64,000 bases of DNA from Thiohalomonas sp963783235 (GTDB taxonomy: Bacteria > Pseudomonadota > Gammaproteobacteria > Thiohalomonadales > Thiohalomonadaceae), in NCBI GenBank assembly GCA_963783235.1, contig CAWAMN010000002.1, positions 806,001 to 870,000 on the forward strand. Direction: 5' to 3'. Shown here in pieces: positions 9,447 through 17,064 of this stretch. A program made the translations under genes and the position numbers. Numbering within the stretch: position 1 is the stretch's first letter; every line of letters starts with the position of its first letter. The notes under the pieces were generated by a model that was given only the letters and a program-made list of their open reading frames with translations, had not been told where the DNA came from and ran no database searches.

Positions 9447-10253
9447 GTGCGTATAACTGCTGTCCTGCTGCTGACACTGCTCATCGCCGCCTGTGCCACC
9501 TCACCACTCGGCCGAAAACAGCTCATCCTGTTGCCCGAGGCCCAAATGACCGAGATGGGCGCCACGGCCTTCCGGGAAATCCAAAAAGAGAAGCCCACTT
9601 TGGGTCCCGGCCCGACTCTGAATTATGTCCAGTGCGTGGCCGAGGCGATCACGCGCCAACTCCCGTCTTCGGCACCACAACAGTGGCAGCTTTCGGTGTT
9701 CCGGGACGAGGAGCCCAATGCCTTTGCCTTGCCTGGCGGCAAGTTGGGGGTCAACAGCGGGATCGTGGAACTCTCGCAGAATCCGTCCCAACTGGCGACG
9801 GTGGTGGCCCATGAAGTGGCTCACGTGGTTGCCGATCATCCCAATGAGCGGGTCTCCACCCAATACGCCACCCAGACGGGCCTGGATCTGCTGGAAGCGA
9901 TCAGCGGCGGCGGCGGCGGCGGAGAGCGCCAGCAGCTCTTTGCCCTGCTTGGGATGGGAGCCCAGGTCGGAGTGATTCTTCCCTTTTCGCGCCGTCAGGA
10001 GCAGGAAGCCGACCTTTACGGCCTGGATTTGATGGCGCGAGCCGGCTTCGATCCACGCGAAAGCCTCGAGTTCTGGCAACGCATGCAGGAGAAGGCGAAC
10101 GGATCACCACCGGAATTCCTTTCCACCCACCCCTCGGGGACGAGTCGTATCAGCGAGCTTCGGGATCGCATCCCGAAGGCGATGGATATTTACCGTCAGG
10201 CCCGGGCCCGGGGTGTTCGGCCCGGCTGTGAGAAGCCGGCCAGGGTGCGCTAA
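9447..10253 (+). CDS. M48-family metalloprotease lipoprotein (LoiP/YcaL type)
   Basis: A 268-residue lipoprotein: the GTG start (GGAG 7 nt upstream) gives VRITAVLLLTLLIAAC, a lipobox with Cys-16. The zinc site is HEVAHVVADH (HExxH), with the third ligand in EQEADLYGLDLM; STHPSGTSRI follows. A Gly-rich loop (SGGGGGGERQQ) sits between them, as in LoiP/YggG. It probably degrades misfolded outer-membrane proteins in the periplasm. A longer frame from 9291 is open but has no signal peptide at its start. Confidence 0.9.
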   Translation: MRITAVLLLTLLIAACATSPLGRKQLILLPEAQMTEMGATAFREIQKEKPTLGPGPTLNYVQCVAEAITRQLPSSAPQQWQLSVFRDEEPNAFALPGGKLGVNSGIVELSQNPSQLATVVAHEVAHVVADHPNERVSTQYATQTGLDLLEAISGGGGGGERQQLFALLGMGAQVGVILPFSRRQEQEADLYGLDLMARAGFDPRESLEFWQRMQEKANGSPPEFLSTHPSGTSRISELRDRIPKAMDIYRQARARGVRPGCEKPARVR

Positions 10254-10311
10254 TACGAATCTACGCGCCGCCCGGGACGGAGCGCCTTGCCTCGGTACCC
10301 TTGCCGGTGCC

Positions 10312-11145
10312 TCAGGGCGCTTGCCGCTCCGACGACATCTGCCGTCGCAGTGCATGCAGCTCTTCGCGCATGGCGCGTAATTCCGCTTCGAGCGACGCCG
10401 ATTCGCCATGGACCACATCACCGATAATGGCGTGCTCCTCCGCCATCTCCCTTTCGTGCATGGTCTGCATGGTATCGACGATGATGGCGATGAACAGGTT
10501 CAGCATGGTGAAGGTGGCGATCAGTATGAAAGGCAAAAAAAAGGCCCAGGCATAGGGATACTGCTCCATCACCGGCCGGACAATGCCCATGGACCAGCTC
10601 TCCAGGGTCATAATCTGAAAGAGCGAATACATCGAACGCCCCACGCCGCCAAACCACTCGGGGTAGTCGGCACCGAACAGCCCGGTCGCCATTACCGCCG
10701 CCACATAGAACAGGAGCAGCATCAAGCCACCAATGGCGGAGATCCCGGGAACGGCACGCAACAGTGCCTCGACCACGAACCGCAACCGGGGCATTGCCGA
10801 CACCAGCCGCAGAACCCGAAGCACACGCAGACTGCGCAGGACCGCCAGCGGACCGCTGGCCGGTACCAGGGCGATGGCCACGACGGTGAAATCGAAGACG
10901 TTCCACGGGTCGCGAAAGAAGCGCACACCGTAGGCAAACAACTTGGCGGCGATCTCGGCCACGAAGACGGCCAGCACGATGTGATCGACCATTCGCAACG
11001 CATCGCCAAACATGGCCATCACCTGCGGCGAGGTCTCCAGCCCCAGCGTGACGGCGTTTATGGCTATGAGCGTCATGATGCTGCGCTGCACGAACGGCGA
11101 TTCGACCCGGGCAGCCACCCGTCCCCTCAGACCCTGAGCACTCAC
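10312..11145 (-). CDS. Bacterial voltage-gated sodium channel (NaChBac family)
   Basis: A 277-residue six-transmembrane ion channel. S1-S3 occupy about residues 15-90; S4 carries regularly spaced arginines (RSLRVLRVLRLVSAMPRLR); the pore loop holds the selectivity filter TLESWSMG, identical to NavAb-type channels; S6 is FILIATFTMLNLFIAIIVDTM. A C-terminal coiled coil (EAELRAMREELHALRRQM) would tetramerise the channel. The GTG start at 11145 has GGAGAAG upstream. Its physiological role here (motility or pH/Na+ homeostasis) cannot be told. Confidence 0.93.
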   Translation of the reverse strand: MSAQGLRGRVAARVESPFVQRSIMTLIAINAVTLGLETSPQVMAMFGDALRMVDHIVLAVFVAEIAAKLFAYGVRFFRDPWNVFDFTVVAIALVPASGPLAVLRSLRVLRVLRLVSAMPRLRFVVEALLRAVPGISAIGGLMLLLFYVAAVMATGLFGADYPEWFGGVGRSMYSLFQIMTLESWSMGIVRPVMEQYPYAWAFFLPFILIATFTMLNLFIAIIVDTMQTMHEREMAEEHAIIGDVVHGESASLEAELRAMREELHALRRQMSSERQAP

Positions 11146-11261
11146 CTTTTGGCTTCTCCACCTTTGAAAGGGGGAGATTCTACCCTATGAATCGCAGCAT
11201 CGTGGTCGGAAAACCGGGCTAGCCTTGACCATAATGGCCCGTCCACGGAAGGAAGGGTGGC

Positions 11262-12362
11262 ATGCACACTCATCGCAATGGCTGGAAAACCGGAATTCTG
11301 TTCGCCCCGCTGCTTCTGCTGTTCGGCTGCGAGGAGCCTGTCGAGCCCGAGATCACGATCAACATTCCAATCGAAGGTTCACCGGCGACACCGGTTCCGA
11401 CCCCTATCGATCCCCGCCTGCCCCGCTTCGAGCCCTCGAAGACGCCACGGCTGGGAAAACTGCAAATTGTCGCCGAGCCGGCAACGCAACGACTGGCGCA
11501 GCTCTGGGCTTCCATTCTGAGCAAAGGTCAACCCAGCCTCCGGGTTCAGACCCGCGACAGGCGTTCCGACGTCCCGAAGGCGTGGTGGAATGTCGGACCA
11601 ACCCCCAGCGTCGCCCTGCTGAAAGAGGAGATGAAGCCCGAAGAGCAGGCAGCCTTCGAAACCGAATGGGGGTACCCGCCGCAGCGAATGATCGTGGCCA
11701 TGGACCCGACGGTGATTGTCGTCCCGAAAGGCAACCCGCTGGTCCGCCGTGGCCTTTCGCTGGGAGAGCTGGAAGCCATCTTTTCCCTCCACCCCCGAGA
11801 CGGTAACCGCCCGATTCGAAAGTGGGATGCACTGGGCCTCGGGGAGGAGTGGGCGAGCCGGGACATCAGTCCGTATGGTCAGGACAGTGGGAGCCCGCTG
11901 TACCGCTCGTTTCGGCAACGGGTCCTCCGTCAGGGCGAATACCGTCCTGACATGCTGCAGGTGCCAAATTCGGAAACGGTTGTCGCCGAGGTAAAGAAAA
12001 ACCCCGATGGCATTGGCTATGCCTCACTGAGTGCCTTTGCCGGTAAGGTATCGGCCGTACCGATTGCCGATGGAAAGGGCAAACGCCACCACTTCCCGAC
12101 CGCCGATAATCTGGTCGAGGGGCGCTATCCCCTCTCGCCCGGACATCTCTTTCTCTACATCAACCATCGCCCCGGGGTTGCTCTCGATGCACTGCAACGC
12201 GAACTGGTGCGCTTCATCTACAGCCAGACAGGACAGCGGGCGGCGACAGAGGTGGGAATGGTGCCCATCTCGGCGCTCTACGCGGGAAATGAACTGCAAC
12301 GCCTCGAAATCAGCTTGAACCCCGAAGACGTCCTGCTTGCCTCATCGCGTGGTGGACGCTGA
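11262..12362 (+). CDS. PstS-like phosphate-binding lipoprotein
   Basis: A 366-residue exported protein with a lipoprotein signal (FAPLLLLFGCEEP, Cys-25) and a Pro-rich linker up to residue ~60, followed by a periplasmic-binding fold: LKEEMKPEEQAAFETEWG, VAMDPTVIVVPKGNPLVRRG, GQDSGSPLYRSFRQRVL (phosphate-loop-like) and NPDGIGYASLSAFAG. No PstCAB genes lie nearby, so it may be an orphan binding or sensing protein. The ATG has GGAAGGGTGG upstream. The last 21 nt overlap the 3' end of the convergent hydrolase/TlpA gene. Confidence 0.85.
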   Translation: MHTHRNGWKTGILFAPLLLLFGCEEPVEPEITINIPIEGSPATPVPTPIDPRLPRFEPSKTPRLGKLQIVAEPATQRLAQLWASILSKGQPSLRVQTRDRRSDVPKAWWNVGPTPSVALLKEEMKPEEQAAFETEWGYPPQRMIVAMDPTVIVVPKGNPLVRRGLSLGELEAIFSLHPRDGNRPIRKWDALGLGEEWASRDISPYGQDSGSPLYRSFRQRVLRQGEYRPDMLQVPNSETVVAEVKKNPDGIGYASLSAFAGKVSAVPIADGKGKRHHFPTADNLVEGRYPLSPGHLFLYINHRPGVALDALQRELVRFIYSQTGQRAATEVGMVPISALYAGNELQRLEISLNPEDVLLASSRGGR

Positions 12363-13613
12363 TGGCATCTCCTCCAAAAGCTGCTCCACAATCGCGACAA
12401 CGTCGGGGGCATCCCACTCCAGCGCGCCGTAGTAGCTGTAACGGATCCGTCCTCGCGCATCGATGAGGAAGTTGGTCGGAAAGGCGCTGACGTTCCAGGC
12501 GCTGAAGGCCTCGCCTTCCCTATCGAGGAGCACCGGAAAAGCGGCCGGCCGCTTTTCGAGGAAACGGCGCACGGTCGCGCTGGCCTCTCCCACATTGACC
12601 GCGAGGACGGTAAAGCCGCGCTTCTCCAGTCGTCCCTGCAACCGTCCCAGCGAGGGGATCTCGTGGACGCATGGGGGACACCAGGTTGCCCAGAAATTCA
12701 CCAGCACGACCTTTCCGCGGTAACTCGCCAACTCGAAGGGTTCCCCCTGCAGGCCCGGAAGTGCCAACGGGGGTGGAGAGGGATCGCCGGTGTAGGGGCG
12801 CAGAGCGGCTGACGGCCCGGCATGCGAACCACTTTCGTCCCTGGCGGACAGCGCGGGAGGACGGCGCGCTCCGGCGTAGGGCTCGAGCAGTTTGGAGGCG
12901 CGGGCAATGAACGCCGGCATTCGCCGATTCATGGCGAGCTCAGCGTCGTTCGGTTGCTGCCGGTCGATAAAGCCGTCGCTGACGGTGGGCAGAACGTGTT
13001 GAAAGACATCACTTCCGCCGGAGGTGAGCCGTTCGGCCAGGGCCGGCAAATGCCAGCGCTTGGCGGACAGCGCCGGCTGGAAAATATAGAGGGGCAGGTT
13101 GGTCGCCGCTGTGACGGGCCGGTAACGGGGCGGCTTGCCGGGCTCGGGCAGCCCGCTCTGGAGATTGGGATAGGCCAGAATAACCCCGGCCAGGCGCTCG
13201 GAACCGGGGTGGGCCAGCTGCCAGGCGCGTGCCGCCTCCAGTGCCAGGGCGGCGCCGCGACTGGAGGCAAAGAGGATGAGGCGCTGCACGTCATCGGCCG
13301 CCGCCTCGATAAGAGCCACCACGTCCTCCACCGGCACCCGCTCCAGACTGGTTCGCCCGGGCGGCAGGAAATAGGCGGTGTGGAGGTCCGCCGCCCACAC
13401 CGAGGGGCCGGTTGCGGCGAGTTCGCGCGCGAGGGCCAATTCCCGCGGGTGCAGACCGTCCTCGGGCGGCAACCAGAGCACGCGGGTATTGCCCTTTCCG
13501 GAATAGCGTTCGACGGGAATCTCCGCACCGGTATCCAAAAGCAACGGCTCCGCAAGGTCAGCGGCAGCGTCCCACGTCGAACACAGCACCAGCAAATAGA
13601 GGAAAAACCGCAT
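12342..13613 (-). CDS. Alpha/beta-hydrolase-like domain fused to TlpA thioredoxin-fold domain
   Basis: A 423-residue exported fusion. The signal peptide ends near residue 19 (WDAAADL). Residues 20-250 look like an alpha/beta-hydrolase: VLWLPPEDGLHPRELALARE, then the nucleophile elbow FASSRGAALALEAA. A Pro/Ser linker at 250-280 leads to a TlpA/ResA domain with LVNFWATWCPPCVHEIPSLG (CPPC redox pair) and FPTNFLIDARGRIRY (cis-Pro-equivalent region). The redox half probably reduces or oxidises periplasmic thiols; the hydrolase half has no known substrate. The combination in one chain is unusual. Confidence 0.82.
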   Translation of the reverse strand: MRFFLYLLVLCSTWDAAADLAEPLLLDTGAEIPVERYSGKGNTRVLWLPPEDGLHPRELALARELAATGPSVWAADLHTAYFLPPGRTSLERVPVEDVVALIEAAADDVQRLILFASSRGAALALEAARAWQLAHPGSERLAGVILAYPNLQSGLPEPGKPPRYRPVTAATNLPLYIFQPALSAKRWHLPALAERLTSGGSDVFQHVLPTVSDGFIDRQQPNDAELAMNRRMPAFIARASKLLEPYAGARRPPALSARDESGSHAGPSAALRPYTGDPSPPPLALPGLQGEPFELASYRGKVVLVNFWATWCPPCVHEIPSLGRLQGRLEKRGFTVLAVNVGEASATVRRFLEKRPAAFPVLLDREGEAFSAWNVSAFPTNFLIDARGRIRYSYYGALEWDAPDVVAIVEQLLEEMPSASTTR

Positions 13614-13678
13614 CGCGCGTTCGTCAGTTAGACTCGAAGCGTGCCAGTGTATAACAGCAGGAACGACAGGCCACAGCC

Positions 13679-14245
13679 GTGAGCAAACCGATCAGCCACG
13701 TCATGGGGTTCGATGACGCCCCCTTTTCCCGCCATCATCGGGGCGATGTCATGCTGGTGGGTACCGTCTATTGCGGCCTGCGCCTGGATGGGGTCCTCAG
13801 CGGCCGGGTACGCCGGGATGGCGCCAACAGTACGCGCACGATTGCCTCGCTGGCTGGCGAGTCACGCTTTTCGGACCACCTCCAGGCGGTTCTGCTCCAG
13901 GGAATCGCCTTTGCCGGGTTTAACGTCGTGGATGTGACCGCCCTCTCCCGACACCTCGGCATCCCGGTGGTAGTGGTGGCCCGCCGACAACCCGACCTCG
14001 AGGCTATCCGCCGGGCGCTGCTGGAGCGGGTTCCCGGCGGTCCGCGAAAATGGCGGCTGATCGAGAAGGCCGGGCCCATGGAACCCGCTTCCGGGGTCTT
14101 TGTCCAGCGTGCCGGTATCGGGCTGGCGGCCACCGAAAGGCTGATCCAACGCCTTTCCGTCCACAGCCGATTGCCGGAGCCGCTTCGAACGGCACACCTG
14201 ATCGCCGGCGGAATCGCGACGGGAGAGAGTCGTCACCGGCCCTGA
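13679..14245 (+). CDS. DUF99-family protein (endonuclease V-like fold)
   Basis: A 188-residue protein of the DUF99/UPF0215 family, seen mostly in archaea: MGFDDAPFSRHHRGDVMLVG, LAGESRFSDHLQAVLLQGIAF, GFNVVDVTALSRHLGIPVVVV and GIGLAATERLIQRLSVHSRLPEPLRTAHLIAGG. The aspartates in GFDDAPF match the metal-site region of the related endonuclease V fold. The GTG start is preceded by only a weak AGG. Cytoplasmic, single gene. The function of the family is not established. Confidence 0.85.
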   Translation: MSKPISHVMGFDDAPFSRHHRGDVMLVGTVYCGLRLDGVLSGRVRRDGANSTRTIASLAGESRFSDHLQAVLLQGIAFAGFNVVDVTALSRHLGIPVVVVARRQPDLEAIRRALLERVPGGPRKWRLIEKAGPMEPASGVFVQRAGIGLAATERLIQRLSVHSRLPEPLRTAHLIAGGIATGESRHRP

Positions 14246-14383
14246 GCCTAACCCAAAGAAGACAACGCCCGAGGTTGTGCTACCTTTAGAAGGTTGTCCG
14301 GCACGCCCACGGGCGCTCCCCGGACACCCTTAACGAAGCTGCAGGCCGATTTTTTCCGCTGCCAGGGCGGATTCAAGGACAGA

Positions 14384-15751
14384 ATGCGACTGCCAATGCC
14401 CCGCCTATCACGTAACCTATTCACGGCCCTGGGCCTGCGCATGGCGGCATTCGGCCTTCTGATCGGCGCCACCTTTCCTCTGTTCGTCAACGGCCTGGGG
14501 TTTCCGGCACGCCAAACCTTTGCTCCCATTTTCTGGGGCGCGTCGCTGACAGCGGGTCTGCTGGCGGGGCTGGTGAGCTTTTTGCTGGCCCGCCGAGTGG
14601 TGGGGCCACGACTGTGCCTGCTTGCCGAACGCATGAATTACGTCGAGCGCGCGATCAACACCGCCACCTACAGCGGAGACTGGTCCGACTGCACACCGGA
14701 ACGGTGCCATGTCCCCGAGGATTCGAAGGATGCCGTCGGTAACGCCGCACGGGCGTTCAATGATCTCGTCGGTGCGCTGTTTCGAAGCCACAGCACCGCC
14801 AGTGCCGCCAGCGAGTTCTCGACCACGCTTTCCTCGGAACTGGAACTCGACAGTCTCTGCGACAAGGCCCTCAACCTGTTTATCGAACACACCGGCGCCG
14901 TGGCGGGTGCAGTGCTTGCGGGTCGTTCGGACGATATGGCGGTGGTGGCCCATCGAGGTCTCTACGCTGCCGAAAAGGTAGCGAAAAGCCCTCATCTTCA
15001 GAGGGCGTTTGCGACCGGCCGTTGCGAAAAGATTTCGCTTCCCGAAGATGTCCGCATCGAGGCGCTCATGGTCAATTTCCGTCCCCGGGAAATGGTCATG
15101 GTGCCGGCACTTTTCGATGGCAAGGCGCTCGGCATGGTGGTCCTTGCCACCCCAACCCGCTTCTCTCCGGAGACCGAGTGGCTACTGGAACTCTTCCGCC
15201 ACGCCTTCGGCCTGGCCCTCAACAATGCCCTGGTCCACGATCAGCTTCAGCGGACTGCTGCACTGGACCCGCTTACCGGCGTCTATAACCGGCGCTTCGG
15301 TATGGCGCGGCTGGAAGAGGAATTCAACCGCGCCCGCCGCGATCAAGGCACTGTCGGCGTGATCATGGTCGACCTGGATCACTTCAAGGACATTAACGAC
15401 CAGTACGGTCACCTGGTGGGGGACCGGGTCCTGATTGCGGTGGCCCGGCGCCTCAAAGAGCAGACCCGGGAAGGTGACCTGCTGGTGCGCTTTGGCGGGG
15501 AAGAATTCCTGTTAGTGCTCCCGGGGGCAGCACCCGCTGATTGCGAGGCCTTTGCGGAGCGACTCAGGAAGCGGATCAACATGAGGCCGTTTCGAGACGG
15601 CCGAGTGGAGATCCCGCTGACCATCAGCATGGGGGTGACAGCCTACCCCGCCCTGCCCGTGCAGATGGCCGAAGAGCTGGTGGATGAGGCCGACCGGGCC
15701 CTTTACGGGGCCAAGTCGGACGGCCGTGACCGCGTCGTGGTGGCCTGCTAG
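14384..15751 (+). CDS. Membrane GAF-GGDEF diguanylate cyclase
   Basis: A 455-residue protein from the ATG at 14384 (AAGGA close upstream). Two transmembrane segments lie near residues 12-30 and 40-65; a HAMP-like linker follows (RRVVGPRLCLLAERMN). A GAF domain spans about 140-270, and the GGDEF domain about 280-450 with DLDHFKDINDQYGHLVGD and the active site RFGGEEFLLVLPG. No autoinhibitory RxxD site four residues before GGEEF is visible. It makes c-di-GMP at the inner membrane. An upstream TTG at 14294 is possible but unsupported. Confidence 0.9.
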   Translation: MRLPMPRLSRNLFTALGLRMAAFGLLIGATFPLFVNGLGFPARQTFAPIFWGASLTAGLLAGLVSFLLARRVVGPRLCLLAERMNYVERAINTATYSGDWSDCTPERCHVPEDSKDAVGNAARAFNDLVGALFRSHSTASAASEFSTTLSSELELDSLCDKALNLFIEHTGAVAGAVLAGRSDDMAVVAHRGLYAAEKVAKSPHLQRAFATGRCEKISLPEDVRIEALMVNFRPREMVMVPALFDGKALGMVVLATPTRFSPETEWLLELFRHAFGLALNNALVHDQLQRTAALDPLTGVYNRRFGMARLEEEFNRARRDQGTVGVIMVDLDHFKDINDQYGHLVGDRVLIAVARRLKEQTREGDLLVRFGGEEFLLVLPGAAPADCEAFAERLRKRINMRPFRDGRVEIPLTISMGVTAYPALPVQMAEELVDEADRALYGAKSDGRDRVVVAC

Positions 15752-15817
15752 AGCACCGATCAGATTACGTGTAGCGAGGTGCAAGCCCTTCATTTTGGGG
15801 GCGCGTGAATACCTCCC

Positions 15818-15938
15818 TCCCTTCTCCCGCAGGGAGAAGGCCGGGACAGGGGGATCAAAAATCAGGCAGTTACCGTGCATTGGCCCCCCTCACCCCGACC
15901 CTATCCCGCTGCAGAGGGTGTTTTTCAACAGCCTGCCA
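15818..15938. repeat. MITE-like repeat, copy 1 (left end lost)
   Basis: Shares with the full copy at 52405-52559 the inner hairpin (CTTCTCCC...GGGAGAAGG), the segment AAAAATCAGGCAGTTACC and the right terminal repeat TTTTTCAACAGCCTGC. The left terminal repeat is absent. It lies downstream of the diguanylate cyclase gene. Confidence 0.7.
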
Positions 15939-16005
15939 GGGGTCTCTCCCGCCGAGTGCGGAGACAACATCCCCGGAAGCCCATCCGAGAGGACTCCAAC
16001 CCCGT

Positions 16006-16212
16006 TCAGTCCTTGTAATGCGGGTCTGTCCAGCAGCGCGGCAGGCTCTCACCGGAGGGAAAAATCAGGTCGATCTTGGCGAAGTTGGCGGGGTCCTGCA
16101 TCTCTTCACCGGAGTGATAACGGCCCGCAATGCTCTCCCGTAGCGGATCGACCATGGAACGGATATCGAGGATTTCGACCAAATCACCATTGGACTTGTT
16201 CTTGAGGTACAT
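16006..16212 (-). CDS. Small conserved hypothetical protein (68 aa)
   Basis: The ATG at 16212 has AAAGGAGACGGT upstream and gives MYLKNKSNGDLVEILDIRSM onward, ending GESLPRCWTDPHYKD. The reading frame is open 6 codons further upstream, but the ribosome site decides this start. The sequence looks like a compact beta-rich domain with a Cys-Trp near the end. I recognise similar proteins in sulfur-oxidising gammaproteobacteria as unnamed small proteins, sometimes labelled acetyltransferase without evidence. Function unknown. Confidence 0.75.
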   Translation of the reverse strand: MYLKNKSNGDLVEILDIRSMVDPLRESIAGRYHSGEEMQDPANFAKIDLIFPSGESLPRCWTDPHYKD

Positions 16213-16345
16213 ACCGTCTCCTTTCCTCATTATGTTGCACGAGCAAAGCCCGCGTGTAATTACGGACTTTTGCTCGAGCCCAGAAAGGGCTTCCTACCGT
16301 TAACCTAGCCGATCCGCCGCCTTGCGGCTTGCGCCGAGAGAGGTC

Positions 16346-16861
16346 TCAGAAGACCGCCATTTCCAGATCATCGGATATGGCATCGATGCCGGCCTGGGCG
16401 CACTTTTCGTCGGTTTCGCCCGAAGGGGCGCCGCTTACGCCCACACCACCAATGATGGTGCCTCCCGCTGTAATGGGCAGGCCGCCGGCGCTCATGACCA
16501 GTCCCTCCACCTTGCCCACCGAAAAGGGCGAGGTGAAACGGCCCTCCATGCCAGAGGTCGGCGTATTGAACGAAAGGGCGGTATAGGCCTTCTGGCGGCT
16601 GATGGTCAGGGTCAAGTCGCCCGCCAGCACGTCACGGAGGACGACCTGGGGATGACCGCCGCGATCGACCACCGTAACGGCCACCTGCACCCCCTCCTTT
16701 CGACACTGGTCGATGGAGGCCTGCGCAATCGTCAGGGCACTCTCCATGGAGAGGCGCTTGATATCCACCATCAGGGGCTGTTCATCGGCCTGGACCGCCG
16801 GCAGGCACGCCAAGGCGAAGAAGGCGACCAGCGGTTTGAGTCGTTTGTGGTATTTATGCAT
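16346..16861 (-). CDS. Exported HbpS/GlcG-family heme-binding-like protein
   Basis: A 171-residue protein with a Sec signal peptide (LVAFFALACLPAVQA, cut near residue 26) and a GlcG/HbpS domain: AQASIDQCRKEGVQVAVTVVD, RQKAYTALSFNTPTSGMEGR, GGLPITAGGTIIGGVGVSGA and DEKCAQAGIDAI. The start at 16861 has GGAGAGAAAAC upstream. Family members bind heme or cofactors and form octamers; its role here is not known. Single gene. Confidence 0.87.
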   Translation of the reverse strand: MHKYHKRLKPLVAFFALACLPAVQADEQPLMVDIKRLSMESALTIAQASIDQCRKEGVQVAVTVVDRGGHPQVVLRDVLAGDLTLTISRQKAYTALSFNTPTSGMEGRFTSPFSVGKVEGLVMSAGGLPITAGGTIIGGVGVSGAPSGETDEKCAQAGIDAISDDLEMAVF

Positions 16862-17030
16862 ATGTTGTTTTCTCTCCTCGATCAACCTAACTGTTTTTAT
16901 AGTACATAAACGTGCGAGAAGCCGGCGGCCGGCTCTGCTCGTGCGGTTATGTTGCAGTTGGAGGATCGGAGAGGCAAGGAGGTGTTCGCGGCGGGGGGCG
17001 CCCCTCCTTCCCGGCACGGGGCGGTCGGGT

Positions 17031-17051
17031 GGGGGCGGGAGGCCCGCCCCC
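17031..17051 (-). terminator. GC-rich hairpin after the DUF3683 gene
   Basis: A perfect 9-bp stem GGGGGCGGG/CCCGCCCCC with a 3-nt loop starts 14 nt beyond the stop of the DUF3683 oxidoreductase gene. There is no U-tract on the minus-strand side, so termination is only plausible. Confidence 0.35.
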
Positions 17052-17064
17052 GGGCGATTTTTCT

